Translations under genes and position numbers: made by a program
The notes under the pieces: model-generated
Database searches by the model: none
What the model saw: the letters and a program-made list of their open reading frames with translations, nothing else
Told to the model about the DNA's origin: nothing
Shown: positions 16,679 to 24,819 of the stretch, piece after piece
How the letters are laid out: each line of letters begins with the position of its first letter
Position numbering within the stretch: the stretch's first letter is position 1
Source: Gammaproteobacteria bacterium
GTDB taxonomy: Bacteria; Pseudomonadota; Gammaproteobacteria; Pseudomonadales; Azotimanducaceae
DNA length: 63,919 nt
Direction of reading: 5' to 3'
Assembly: GCA_027297435.1 (NCBI GenBank)
Contig: JAPUIA010000203.1
Location: forward strand, 1 to 63,919

Positions 16679-17226
16679 ATAACGCCCTTTTCTTTGTTAT
16701 CCGCTTTCTTCTGGAAATAGCCGGCTTTCTCTTCATGGCTCGATTCCTACTCCAAGCGTGTCGTGCAGACTTTTACAACCCGATCTCGCAAGGCATCGTC
16801 AAGGTCACCGATCCGGTGCTTAAACCACTCCGAGCCGTGGTGCCGGTTTTTCGCAACCTCGACTTCGCATCGTTTGTTGCGGCTTGGATCATCGCCAGTC
16901 TCATGTTGTACGCGCTGGCCGCCATCGCCGGAAACTTTACGGGCGATTTCTTCAACGTCATCGTGTCCGGCTTGCTGCACGTGTTGCTCAGATTTCTGGA
17001 TATCTTCTGGTGGTGCATCTTGATCGTGATCATCGCGAGCTTTCTCGCACCCGGCAACCCCCATCCGGTACTTGGGCTTCTGCGTCAAATCACCGATCCG
17101 ATTCTAGCGCCCGCGCGGCGCCTGCTACCGCCGATGGGGGGACTCGACTTCTCACCGATCCTCGTCATTCTGCTGCTCGGGGTGTTACAACAGATCCTGC
17201 CCCAACTGTTCAGCGGACTGTACTGA
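16675..17226 (+). CDS. yggT: YggT-family integral membrane protein
   Basis: A 183-aa inner-membrane protein made of two homologous YggT units, each a hydrophobic hairpin plus a conserved loop: FYNPISQGIVKVTDPVLKPL in the first half and HPVLGLLRQITDPILAPARR in the second. The molecular role is not established; the family is linked with osmotic-shock resistance and lies beside proC/yggS in many genomes. ATG overlaps the proC stop by 4 bp. Confidence 0.92.
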   Translation: MNNALFFVIRFLLEIAGFLFMARFLLQACRADFYNPISQGIVKVTDPVLKPLRAVVPVFRNLDFASFVAAWIIASLMLYALAAIAGNFTGDFFNVIVSGLLHVLLRFLDIFWWCILIVIIASFLAPGNPHPVLGLLRQITDPILAPARRLLPPMGGLDFSPILVILLLGVLQQILPQLFSGLY

Positions 17227-17232
17227 GTCATC

Positions 17233-18387
17233 ATGGCCCAGCGGTCCGATGAACGAACGTTGGGTGTCGTCGCACCCCAGCGCTTCATCGATGACGCCGA
17301 CTTCGAGCTGCAGTGTGGGGAGACGCTCAACGGATTCGAGATAGTCTTTGAGACCTACGGCACGCTGAACGAAGCTCGCAGCAATGCGGTACTCGTGTGC
17401 CACGCGTTGTCGGGCAACCATCACGCCGCCGGTCACCATAGCGCGCAAGATGTCAAACCGGGTTGGTGGGACGCCTGCATCGGTCCGGGTAAAGCCATCG
17501 ACACCGAACGCTTTTTCGTCGTTTCGCTCAACAACCTCGGGGGCTGCGACGGCAGTACCGGCCCGACGTCGGTAGATCCCAGAACCGGGCATGTGTTTGG
17601 CCCCGAGTTTCCGGCCGTCACCGTCAAAGATTGGGTCAGGAGCCAGACCCGGCTTGCCGATCACCTGAACATCGAGCGTTTCGCGGCGGTCGTCGGCGGC
17701 AGCCTCGGTGGCATGCAAGCCATGCAGTGGGCCATCGACTACCCTGAGCGGCTGAACGCCGCGGTGTTGATCGCCTGTGCGGCGAAACTCTCCGCTCAGA
17801 ACATCGCGTTCAACGAGATCGCCCGCCAAGCCATCATGACCGACCCGGAATACCGCAACGGCAACTACTCGATAGAAAACACCAATCCGAAACATGGGCT
17901 GGGTCTGGCGCGGATGATCGGCCATGTCACCTACCTTTCGGATCATGGCATGGGCCAAAAATTCGGCCGCGAGGTCAAGTCCGGGGACGTAAGCCAGGCT
18001 CGTGATGTGGAGTTCCAGGTCGAGAGCTACTTACGCTACAAGGGCCAGAGCTTCTCTAAGCGGTTCGACGCCAATACCTATCTACTGATGACCCGGGCTC
18101 TCGATTTTTTCGATCCCGCAGGGGACTACGAAGACGATCTTGTAGCGACGTTCAAGCACGTGCAGGCCAAGTTTCTCGTCCTTTCCTTCACGACGGACTG
18201 GCGCTTCGCGACGGACCGGTCTGCCGAGATCGTCGACGCACTCATCGCCGCCGGTAAAAACGTCGTCAGTGCCACCATCGAATCCGAACACGGCCACGAC
18301 TCGTTTTTGCAGCCGATCCCCCGCTATATCGCGGTCTTCCGAGCCTATATGAACCAACTCGCGGCGGAGGCCGGTCGTGCGTCCTGA
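17233..18387 (+). CDS. metX: Homoserine O-acyltransferase MetX (probably succinyltransferase)
   Basis: Acylates homoserine in methionine synthesis. The 384-aa alpha/beta-hydrolase shows [12 protein letters not shown], the nucleophile elbow GGSLGGMQ, a catalytic Asp in TTDWRF and His in SEHGHDSFL. The loop [14 protein letters not shown] resembles gammaproteobacterial MetX enzymes that use succinyl-CoA rather than acetyl-CoA; substrate choice is inferred from that loop and lineage. It overlaps metW by 11 bp, the usual metX-metW pair. Confidence 0.93.
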   Translation: MAQRSDERTLGVVAPQRFIDDADFELQCGETLNGFEIVFETYGTLNEARSNAVLVCHALSGNHHAAGHHSAQDVKPGWWDACIGPGKAIDTERFFVVSLNNLGGCDGSTGPTSVDPRTGHVFGPEFPAVTVKDWVRSQTRLADHLNIERFAAVVGGSLGGMQAMQWAIDYPERLNAAVLIACAAKLSAQNIAFNEIARQAIMTDPEYRNGNYSIENTNPKHGLGLARMIGHVTYLSDHGMGQKFGREVKSGDVSQARDVEFQVESYLRYKGQSFSKRFDANTYLLMTRALDFFDPAGDYEDDLVATFKHVQAKFLVLSFTTDWRFATDRSAEIVDALIAAGKNVVSATIESEHGHDSFLQPIPRYIAVFRAYMNQLAAEAGRAS

Positions 18388-18973
18388 TCTTGAGATCATC
18401 GCTGACTTGATCAACCCCGGCGCCAGGATCTTGGACCTTGGCTGCGGTGAGGGCGACTTGTTAGCCTATCTACAAACAAACAAAGATATCAACGGCTATG
18501 GGCTGGATGTCGATTCCGACAACATAACGACGTGCATCAACAAAGGTGTGAACGTCATAGAACAGGACCTCGATCAGGGGTTGCAGAATTTCTCGGACGA
18601 CAGCTTCGATATGGTCGTGATGACTGAAACCCTACAATCGGTACAGCACCCCGAGCGCATGTTGGATGAAATGCTGCGCATCGGGGAAGAGTGTATTGTG
18701 ACCTTCCCCAACTTCGGGCACTGGCGGTGTCGCCTCTACCTAATGCTCATTGGCCGCATGCCGATCACCAAGCACCTAGCTCACAGCTGGTACGATACCC
18801 CCAACATCCACCTCTGCACATTCCGTGACTTCGAGCGCTTGGTCGAAGATAAGCAATTGCGCATCATCGAGCGATTCGTCGTTAGCGCCGACTATCTGAA
18901 TCGGCCGCTCGCCAACTTGATGCCCAATTTTTTCGGCACCATTGCCTTTTACCGATTGGGGCGGGCCAAGTAA
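18377..18973 (+). CDS. metW: Methionine biosynthesis protein MetW
   Basis: A 198-aa class I methyltransferase-fold protein that partners MetX in many proteobacteria; it is needed for methionine synthesis through an unclear mechanism. The SAM-binding motif is [15 protein letters not shown], followed by GYGLDVD and [17 protein letters not shown], and the family-specific [15 protein letters not shown] and [15 protein letters not shown] start at 18377 within metX. The TAA stop overlaps the ATG of the next small ORF. Confidence 0.94.
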   Translation: MRPDLEIIADLINPGARILDLGCGEGDLLAYLQTNKDINGYGLDVDSDNITTCINKGVNVIEQDLDQGLQNFSDDSFDMVVMTETLQSVQHPERMLDEMLRIGEECIVTFPNFGHWRCRLYLMLIGRMPITKHLAHSWYDTPNIHLCTFRDFERLVEDKQLRIIERFVVSADYLNRPLANLMPNFFGTIAFYRLGRAK

Positions 18974-19104
18974 TGCTTAGCGTGCTACAACGGACCATAG
19001 TGCCGTGCCTACCAATGACTGACCGCTTGCGTTTCGCCATGACGCCACCCGGTGCGGCCAGCTTCAATCTCGACCTTCGGAAAAAGCGGTACTGGTACGA
19101 ATAG
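18973..19104 (+). CDS. Coupled 43-aa small ORF of unknown function
   Basis: ATG overlaps the metW stop (TAATG), and its own TAG overlaps the rdgB GTG (TAGTG), so it fills the metW-rdgB gap exactly. The predicted peptide starts [12 protein letters not shown] and ends LRKKRYWYE: a hydrophobic start and a basic/aromatic end, with no motif I recognise. In Pseudomonas a longer DUF4426 gene stands between metW and rdgB; this could be an unrelated coupling peptide, a remnant, or a spacer that keeps ribosomes moving from metW to rdgB. Confidence 0.5.
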   Translation: MLSVLQRTIVPCLPMTDRLRFAMTPPGAASFNLDLRKKRYWYE

Positions 19105-19700
19105 TGCGAACGGTGTTGGCGAGCAACAACTCAAGTAAGTTGAAGGAGCTGCAACATCTGTTCGCCGATTTGCGCATCGAACTCGTTGCGCAACGTGAGC
19201 TCGGCATCGGTTCAGTGGCGGAAACGGGTCACACGTTCATCGAAAACGCGCTACAGAAGGCCCGCCACGTTTGTGCGGCTGCTGGGCTGCCAGCCATTGC
19301 GGACGATTCAGGGTTGGTGGTCGACGCCTTGCACGGTGCGCCCGGCGTCCGTTCGGCCCGCTATGCGGGGGACGGAGCGACCGCGGCGGAGAACAATGCG
19401 AAGCTCGTCAGCGAGCTGGCGGGCTGTGAGCATCGCGCGGCGTATTTCTACTGCGCGCTAGTGTTCATCACACAGGCGGAGGATCCGACGCCGCTGGTCG
19501 CCACCGCCGCTTGGCACGGTCACATCATCGATACGCCCCGCGGCAACAATGGTTTCGGCTACGACCCGCACTTCTACCTCAATGATCTTGGTAAGACCTC
19601 AGCGGAGCTAGCCCCTCACGAAAAACATGGCTTGAGTCATCGCGGTCAAGCGGCGGCTAAGCTTCGCCAGAAACTCCGCCACGTCCTCGCTGGATGCTAG
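19104..19700 (+). CDS. rdgB: dITP/XTP pyrophosphatase RdgB
   Basis: House-cleaning enzyme that hydrolyses non-canonical purine nucleoside triphosphates (dITP, XTP). The 198-aa protein carries the HAM1 motifs SNNSSKLKEL, FIENALQKARH, IADDSGLVVDAL and FGYDPHF, and the C-terminal LSHRGQAAAKL. GTG start overlapping the preceding small ORF; its end overlaps hemW by 7 bp. One operon from metX to hemW is likely. Confidence 0.95.
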   Translation: MRTVLASNNSSKLKELQHLFADLRIELVAQRELGIGSVAETGHTFIENALQKARHVCAAAGLPAIADDSGLVVDALHGAPGVRSARYAGDGATAAENNAKLVSELAGCEHRAAYFYCALVFITQAEDPTPLVATAAWHGHIIDTPRGNNGFGYDPHFYLNDLGKTSAELAPHEKHGLSHRGQAAAKLRQKLRHVLAGC

Positions 19701-20806
19701 TGTCCTCTCTCAGTCTCTATGCACACTTTCCTTGGTGCGTGAAAAAGTGTCCGTACTGCGACTTCAATTCGCATCCGCTGACCGGCAGCCTCGACGAGAA
19801 CGCTTACCTCGAAGCGCTGGCGGTTGATCTCGGCGCTACGAGCCACGTCTTGGAAGGCCGGCAAATCGACACCGTATTCCTCGGTGGCGGAACTCCTAGC
19901 CTGTTCTCGCCGGACGCGATGGCTCGGCTGATCGAGGCGCTGACGATGCATCTGACAAATGCTCCCGAAATCACGATGGAAGCCAATCCGGGTACCACCG
20001 AACACCACGACTTCGCCGGCTACCTGGCTGCCGGCGTCAACCGATTGTCCATTGGCGCACAGTCGTTTGATCCGGCGCAACTCAAACGCCTCGGGCGTAT
20101 TCACGACGTCGGCGACATCAGTCGTGCCGTGAGCGCCGCGCAGCTGGCCGGTTTCGACAATCTAAATATCGATCTGATGTACGGACTATCCGACCAAACC
20201 CTCGAGGCTGCGCTTGGCGACTTGCAACGCGCCATCGATTTGGGACCTACTCACATCAGCTGGTACCAATTGACCATCGAACCCAAAACCGAGTTCGCGC
20301 GGCGGCCACCACCGCTGCCGGACGAGGCGACCATTGCCACCATGGAGCTGGCGGGGCGCGACCTGATGGCACAGCACGGCTACGATCGATATGAGATTTC
20401 CGCGTACGCACGCACGGGTGCGCGGTGCCGGCACAACCTCAACTATTGGACGTTCGGGGACTACATTGGTATCGGCGCTGGGGCGCACGGCAAGCTGACG
20501 AACGCGCATCAGGTGGTGCGCACGCATAAACCGCGTCAGCCAAGATTGTATCTGAGGGACCCAACCCACACGATCGAGCAATACATCGACCCGAACGCAA
20601 TCGTCGGCGAGTTCATGATGAACGCCCTCAGACTTGTCGACGGCGTAGACCGCGAGGAGTTCCAACGGCGTACCGGACTTGCTTGGTCCACGGTCGCGAC
20701 AACTTGGGCACTAACTTCAGATCTTGGGTTGACCGAGCCCGACCGAATCGCGGCGACCGCTCTCGGCCTGCAACACCTAGACACCCTGGTGCAGCATTTT
20801 CTCTGA
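19694..20806 (+). CDS. hemW: Radical-SAM heme chaperone HemW
   Basis: A 370-aa coproporphyrinogen-oxidase-like radical SAM protein, now regarded as a heme chaperone. The cluster motif is CVKKCPYC (Cys15, Cys19, Cys22), followed by VFLGGGTPSLF, EANPGT and LSIGAQSF, and the HemW C-terminal domain follows. The SAM-binding and substrate regions look intact. A repeat element begins right after its stop, separating it from convergent trmB. Confidence 0.94.
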   Translation: MLVSSLSLYAHFPWCVKKCPYCDFNSHPLTGSLDENAYLEALAVDLGATSHVLEGRQIDTVFLGGGTPSLFSPDAMARLIEALTMHLTNAPEITMEANPGTTEHHDFAGYLAAGVNRLSIGAQSFDPAQLKRLGRIHDVGDISRAVSAAQLAGFDNLNIDLMYGLSDQTLEAALGDLQRAIDLGPTHISWYQLTIEPKTEFARRPPPLPDEATIATMELAGRDLMAQHGYDRYEISAYARTGARCRHNLNYWTFGDYIGIGAGAHGKLTNAHQVVRTHKPRQPRLYLRDPTHTIEQYIDPNAIVGEFMMNALRLVDGVDREEFQRRTGLAWSTVATTWALTSDLGLTEPDRIAATALGLQHLDTLVQHFL

Positions 20807-20807
20807 A

Positions 20808-21071
20808 GCGCTAACTCGTTCCTGTCCAAAAATACTCGTATTTTCGCCGGGCGCTAGCGTCCGGAAGCATGGGGGGAGTTCGCAAAGCGAACTCCTTAGC
20901 AGTTGGCTCCCCCAACTGCCGATGCAGCGACATTTCCCAAATTTTCGGAAGCTAAGCTGCAGAAAATTCTAGGGAAATGGGAGCATCTGCAAATGTCTGC
21001 GCGAGAGCGCAGTCCACATTCTGCAAATGCGCAACAGAAAATTCACAGGGATGTAAATTTCCGGACAGGAA
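20808..21071. repeat. Intergenic hairpin-rich repeat element, copy 2 (hemW-trmB)
   Basis: This fills the gap between the convergent stop codons of hemW and trmB. The left end has TTCCTGTCC (20819-20827) and the right end GGACAGGAA (21063-21071), a perfect 9-bp inverted pair. The first 80 bp match copy 1, including hairpins AAAATAC/GTATTTT, an imperfect stem around CGCTAGCG, and GGAGTTCGC/GCGAACTCC. Further stems are GCAGTTGG/CCAACTGC (20899-20919), a nested long stem CATTTCCC/GGGAAATG enclosing AATTTTC/GAAAATT (20931-20979), and CTGCGC/GCGCAG (20997-21012). No coding capacity is evident. The trmB stop begins at the next base. Confidence 0.8.
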
Positions 21072-21719
21072 TTAATCAACGGGATTTCTCTCATAGGCGA
21101 GATCCCACACCTGGTGTCCGAGACGCTTGCCACGCGCCTCGAAGCGCGTCGTCACTCCCCTCGCTGCTGTGGGCGCCTCGACAAGGCATGCCTGTCCTTC
21201 CAGCACCCCCCGCATCCACTCCGCATAGTCGGCCCAGTCCGTCGCCAGCCGCAATCGACCACCCGGTTTCAAGCACGCGGCCAGCGTCTCGACGAACTTC
21301 GGCTGTATCAGGCGGCGCTTGTGGTGCCTTGGCTTCGGCCAGGGGTCGGGAAACCAGATTCGTATCTCATCCAAGCTACCCGCGCCGAATTTCTCACCCA
21401 CCAGCGTTGCCGCGTCCCCCTCAAGAATCCGCAGGTTGGCGAGTTGTCGACGTTCGATACCGAGCAGCGTCGAGCCGATTCCCGGGCGATAGATTTCAAC
21501 ACCCACCAAGTTGCACTCGGGCGCGCGTTCGGCCCAATCGATCAGTGCTTGACCCATGCCAAAGCCGATCTCCACACCCATCGGCGCATCGCGACCAAAT
21601 ACTTCGCGCCACTGATCGGGTTCCGGATCTACGAGGTATTCGTCCGCCAGTTCGTCGAGTGCGCGTCGTTGACCTCGGGTTACCCGGCCACGTCGGCGCA
21701 TGAAGGTGCGCGGCGTCAA
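21072..21719 (-). CDS. trmB: tRNA (guanine(46)-N7)-methyltransferase
   Basis: Makes m7G46 in the tRNA variable loop. The 215-aa protein has the SAM site GVEIGFGMGQALIDWA, LVGVEIYRPG, and the signature IWFPDPWPKPRHHKRRLIQ. The start is placed at the TTG at 21719, which overlaps the TGA of the upstream DUF423 gene (TTGA). It gives TPRTFMRRRGRVTRGQ, matching the conserved region of other TrmB proteins, whereas the ATG at 21701 falls inside that conserved region. The frame is open further upstream, but there it overlaps the DUF423 gene. Confidence 0.94.
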   Translation of the reverse strand: MTPRTFMRRRGRVTRGQRRALDELADEYLVDPEPDQWREVFGRDAPMGVEIGFGMGQALIDWAERAPECNLVGVEIYRPGIGSTLLGIERRQLANLRILEGDAATLVGEKFGAGSLDEIRIWFPDPWPKPRHHKRRLIQPKFVETLAACLKPGGRLRLATDWADYAEWMRGVLEGQACLVEAPTAARGVTTRFEARGKRLGHQVWDLAYERNPVD

Positions 21720-22087
21720 ACTTGCTTGGCGACGGCTACCAGCATCGATGCCCAGCCCGCGATCAAGGCCAGCCCTCCGATCGGGGTTACGGGACCAAAG
21801 AAGCGTGGGCCGCCAATCGCTAGGACGTAGATACTGCCGGAAAACAGCAGAAGTCCGACGATCCAGCTCAGCCCCGCGACGGTGACCGCTGGATGGGTGA
21901 CCGACCTTGCCAGCAATCCCGCAAACAGTAGCGCCAATGCGTGGAACAACTGGTAGGTGACCGCGGTATCCCAGGAAGACAACGCTTCGGGGGTAAGCCG
22001 GGTTTTGAGCGCATGGGCACCAAATGCGCCCAGCAGAACGCCGGTGCCGCCGAATAATGCACCGGCGATGAGAAATGCTTGGCTCAT
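21716..22087 (-). CDS. DUF423 (YgdD-type) inner-membrane protein
   Basis: A 123-aa protein with about four membrane helices. The family start AGALFGGTGVLLGAFGAHALK is clear, and TYQLFHALALLFAGLL and GIYVL/GGPRFFGPVTPIGGL-like segments follow. Function unknown; the family is widespread and often near housekeeping genes. It sits 20 bp after rpoH and its stop is coupled to the TTG start of trmB. Confidence 0.9.
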   Translation of the reverse strand: MSQAFLIAGALFGGTGVLLGAFGAHALKTRLTPEALSSWDTAVTYQLFHALALLFAGLLARSVTHPAVTVAGLSWIVGLLLFSGSIYVLAIGGPRFFGPVTPIGGLALIAGWASMLVAVAKQV

Positions 22088-22107
22088 GGAAAGCTATTCG
22101 GGGAGTT

Positions 22108-22977
22108 TTATGCGGGCTCTTCAACGCCCGTGCGCACAGACAGCTTGAGCTTCTTGAGCGCGTTTTGTTCGAGCTGGCGTATGCGTTCTGCAGACACCTC
22201 GTAGCGGTCGGCCAACTCCCGCAGCGTTACCTTGTCACTCTTGAGCCAGCGTGAGGCGATAATGTCCCGACTGCGTGCATCCAATCCGGCGAGCGCTTCG
22301 TTGAGCTCGTGCCGCGATGACTCATACCAGTTCTCGGCGGCGACCAGATCCGCGGGGTCGGCACCCTCCGAGGACAAGAAATGAACCGGCGCGGTTGGCG
22401 TGTCACCCTCATCGGCCTCATATCCATCGAATGCGAGATCCGATGCTGCCAGTCGACTCTCCATGCGCGTCACCTCATCAGTGGAAACGCCCAACTCATC
22501 GGCTACCGCCTTGGTCTCATCCTGAGTCAACCAGGCCAGGCGTTTTTTTGCGCCGCGCAGGTTGAAGAAAAGCTTGCGCTGCGCCTTGGTCGTCGCGACC
22601 TTGACGATGCGCCAGTTGCGCAAGATGAACTCATGCATTTCTGCCTTGATCCAGTGCACGGCGAACGACACGAGTCGCACACCCACTTCCGGGTTGAAAC
22701 GCTTGACCGCTTTCATGAGGCCGACGTTACCTTCCTGGATCAAATCCGCTTGCGGTAAGCCATAGCCTTGATATGACCTAGCCAGGTGGACCACAAAGCG
22801 CAGATGTCGGAGTACCAGCTCGCGAGCAGCCTCGAGATCGTTCTCGTAGTAAAAACGCTCGGCGAGTGCCTTCTCTTCCTCCGGGGTCAATATCGGAAAC
22901 GCACTCACCGTTCGCCTGTATGCGTCTAGATCGTGACCCGGCGATAGGCTATTCAGCGACAGTAGGTTAGTTGACAT
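22108..22977 (-). CDS. rpoH: RNA polymerase sigma-32 (heat-shock) factor RpoH
   Basis: Directs RNA polymerase to heat-shock promoters. The 289-aa protein has region 2 ([20 protein letters not shown], then [12 protein letters not shown]), the diagnostic RpoH box QRKLFFNLR, and a region 4 helix-turn-helix ([19 protein letters not shown]). It stands alone downstream of ftsX in the conserved ftsY-ftsE-ftsX-rpoH order, with its own 143-bp upstream region. Heat regulation of translation by mRNA structure is known in E. coli but not demonstrable here. Confidence 0.96.
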   Translation of the reverse strand: MSTNLLSLNSLSPGHDLDAYRRTVSAFPILTPEEEKALAERFYYENDLEAARELVLRHLRFVVHLARSYQGYGLPQADLIQEGNVGLMKAVKRFNPEVGVRLVSFAVHWIKAEMHEFILRNWRIVKVATTKAQRKLFFNLRGAKKRLAWLTQDETKAVADELGVSTDEVTRMESRLAASDLAFDGYEADEGDTPTAPVHFLSSEGADPADLVAAENWYESSRHELNEALAGLDARSRDIIASRWLKSDKVTLRELADRYEVSAERIRQLEQNALKKLKLSVRTGVEEPA

Positions 22978-23120
22978 CGTTAGTTGGCCCCTTGCGGCTT
23001 CCGGAACAAAACACTGATACTTTTGGTAACACTTGCTAGTTTAGCACTCTCGAGGTTGGACTGCTAACCGACGTTGTGGTTCCGGAAATTACTTAACCTT
23101 CTGTTTTTGGGTCCTTTTTA
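22978..23120 (-). promoter_or_regulatory. Upstream region of rpoH with two TTCCGGAA palindromes
   Basis: The 143 bp between ftsX and rpoH hold no gene. Two copies of the palindrome TTCCGGAA lie at 22999-23006 and 23080-23087. Between them, on the minus strand, a weak sigma70-like pair TTAGCA (-35) and TAAACT (-10) with 18-bp spacing can be drawn, and TTAGCA/TGCTAA form an inverted repeat. These are weak matches; the palindromes may be operator sites or chance. Confidence 0.35.
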
Positions 23121-24101
23121 TCAAATTTCAAGGCTTCGAAGGCGTTGTCTGGCGGCCAAAATCGCCCCGCTCACGCCCAAAATCCCACCAAACCCGAGCA
23201 ACACCGCTAAAAATCTGGGATCGAAGCCAGCCAGCTGGAGATCCTGATCGAAGCTGCCGAGCAAGTTGGTGAGTGGTGTTTCAATGACGACCAGGCCGAG
23301 ACTGATCAACATCGCCGCGACCAGCCCGCCACCAAGCCCGTAAAGTGCGCCAAAATACAAAAACGGCCGGCGAATTTGGCTGTCGCTGGCGCCCACGAGC
23401 TTCAGCACCCGAAGCTCGTCCAACCGAGCCTCGATGGCTAGCCGCACCGAGGTCGTTGTCACCAGCACCGCGCCAATGCCGAACAGCACGCCAAGGACCA
23501 CGCCCAAACGGTTCACGACCCGCGATATATCGGCGACCCGTTCGAGCCAGGTTTTTTCGACGACTACTTCGTCGACGCCGGGCGCCCCGCGCGCAAAGTC
23601 GGCCACCAGATCGAGTTCGGCGGTGGTCGTACCGAGCACCAAAGTCGCTCGCAAAGACGCGGGCAGCGGATTCGTCTCGAGCCCAGCCAACGCATCGGCC
23701 AAATGTGTGTTGGCTTGGAACTCCGCCAACGCTTCCGCTTGAGTAGTCACCTTCACCAGCTGAATCTCATCACGTGCCCGCAACTGCGCGGCCAGCGCAT
23801 CAACACCATCGGCCTGCAACTTGAAGTAGACCGACAACCCCGGGCGCCCGTCCCAGCCCTCCGTCATGCCGGAGAGGTTGAACTGCAACAGAAATAGTCC
23901 CGCCGGCAGTGCCAAGGCAATACCCACCAACAACCAGACCAGCAAACTCGTGCCAATGCGCGCGGATACGAAGTGACACGCCTCCTTGCCGATACGGTAG
24001 TGATCGCGCCACCAAGACAGCGGGTTCGACGACCGCGGCCATGGGTCTTTGCGAGATCGCAAAGCCCACGGCACCCGCCTGGATTTACCCCGCTTCGGCA
24101 T
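23121..24101 (-). CDS. ftsX: Cell division protein FtsX
   Basis: Membrane partner of FtsE; the complex activates periplasmic murein hydrolysis at the septum. The 326-aa chain has a basic cytoplasmic N-terminus, a first membrane helix (SLLVWLLVGIALALPAGLFLL), a periplasmic domain with QLVKVTTQAEALAEF-like FtsX segments, and three C-terminal helices. The ATG at 24101 overlaps the end of ftsE by 17 bp; the frame is open upstream but only within ftsE. Confidence 0.93.
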   Translation of the reverse strand: MPKRGKSRRVPWALRSRKDPWPRSSNPLSWWRDHYRIGKEACHFVSARIGTSLLVWLLVGIALALPAGLFLLQFNLSGMTEGWDGRPGLSVYFKLQADGVDALAAQLRARDEIQLVKVTTQAEALAEFQANTHLADALAGLETNPLPASLRATLVLGTTTAELDLVADFARGAPGVDEVVVEKTWLERVADISRVVNRLGVVLGVLFGIGAVLVTTTSVRLAIEARLDELRVLKLVGASDSQIRRPFLYFGALYGLGGGLVAAMLISLGLVVIETPLTNLLGSFDQDLQLAGFDPRFLAVLLGFGGILGVSGAILAARQRLRSLEI

Positions 24102-24816
24102 TGCTCTCAAGCCCCGCAATCGACGGGTCCACGGGGTGGGTGTCCACGGGGTGGGTGTCCCGCACGATCGCCCCGAGCGACAGCTCGATGATGCGGTGTC
24201 CAAGAGACTCTATGAGGTCGCGGTCATGACTGGCGATGATGACCGTCGTGCCGACCTGGTTGAACTGTTCGAACAGGCCCATGATGTCTCGCGACAACTC
24301 CGGATCGAGGTTACCGGTTGGCTCGTCCGCCAACAGGATCTTGGGACGAATGACAACTGCGCGAGCGATGCCTACACGCTGCTGTTCGCCCGTCGATAGA
24401 GTAGTAGGCAACAGTGCCTCGCGTTCCAATAGCCCTACACGGGAGAGCGCCGCGCGCACGCGCCGACCCACGTCCCTTTCGCGCATACCTAGTACCCGCA
24501 AGGGCAAAGCCACGTTCTCATAAACGGTGCGATGTCCGAGCAAGTGGTGATCTTGAAACACCGCACCGAGGTGCTGCCGATAGTACGGTAACCGTCTGGG
24601 GTTCAATTGGGTGACGTTGACCCCGTTCACTAAAATCTGGCCTCGTGACGGCCGATCCAAGCACAACAGCAGCCGCAGGAAGGTACTCTTACCGGCCCCG
24701 GAGTGGCCTGTCAGGAAAGTCATGCTGCCTTCCTCGAATTCAGCCGAGACGTCCTTCAACGCTTCGAACCCGTTATCGAAACGCCTGCTCACATGATGGA
24801 ATTCGATCCGACCCAT
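24085..24816 (-). CDS. ftsE: Cell division ATP-binding protein FtsE
   Basis: ABC ATPase of the FtsEX divisome complex. The 243-aa protein has Walker A GHSGAGKST, Q-loop VFQDHHLL, signature LSTGEQQRVGIARA (the T variant is also found in Pseudomonas FtsE), Walker B LLADEPTGNLD and switch SHDRDLIE. The C-terminal tail carries a repeated DTHPV unit and is longer than in E. coli (222 aa). Lies 3 bp after ftsY. Confidence 0.95.
   Translation of the reverse strand: MGRIEFHHVSRRFDNGFEALKDVSAEFEEGSMTFLTGHSGAGKSTFLRLLLCLDRPSRGQILVNGVNVTQLNPRRLPYYRQHLGAVFQDHHLLGHRTVYENVALPLRVLGMRERDVGRRVRAALSRVGLLEREALLPTTLSTGEQQRVGIARAVVIRPKILLADEPTGNLDPELSRDIMGLFEQFNQVGTTVIIASHDRDLIESLGHRIIELSLGAIVRDTHPVDTHPVDPSIAGLESNAEAG
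24128..24157. repeat. 15-bp perfect tandem duplication near the 3' end of ftsE
   Basis: Two copies of TCCACGGGGTGGGTG at 24128-24142 and 24143-24157 encode the repeated pentapeptide DTHPV in the C-terminal tail of FtsE, beyond the ATPase fold. The duplication is in frame. Confidence 0.85.
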
Positions 24817-24819
24817 AGC

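Noticed and set aside
20903-21703. Plus-strand open frame starting in repeat copy 2 and running antisense to trmB
   Set aside because: Low-complexity Pro/Ser/Arg translation; trmB is the real gene.
21720-22124. N-terminal extension of trmB through the DUF423 gene
   Set aside because: Open only because of frame coincidence; Arg/Pro-rich, no TrmB homology, and DUF423 is clearly coding in the other frame.
24085-24816. LSTGEQQRV instead of LSGGEQQRV in FtsE as a defective ABC signature
   Set aside because: The Thr variant is found in other gammaproteobacterial FtsE proteins, so it is not an oddity.
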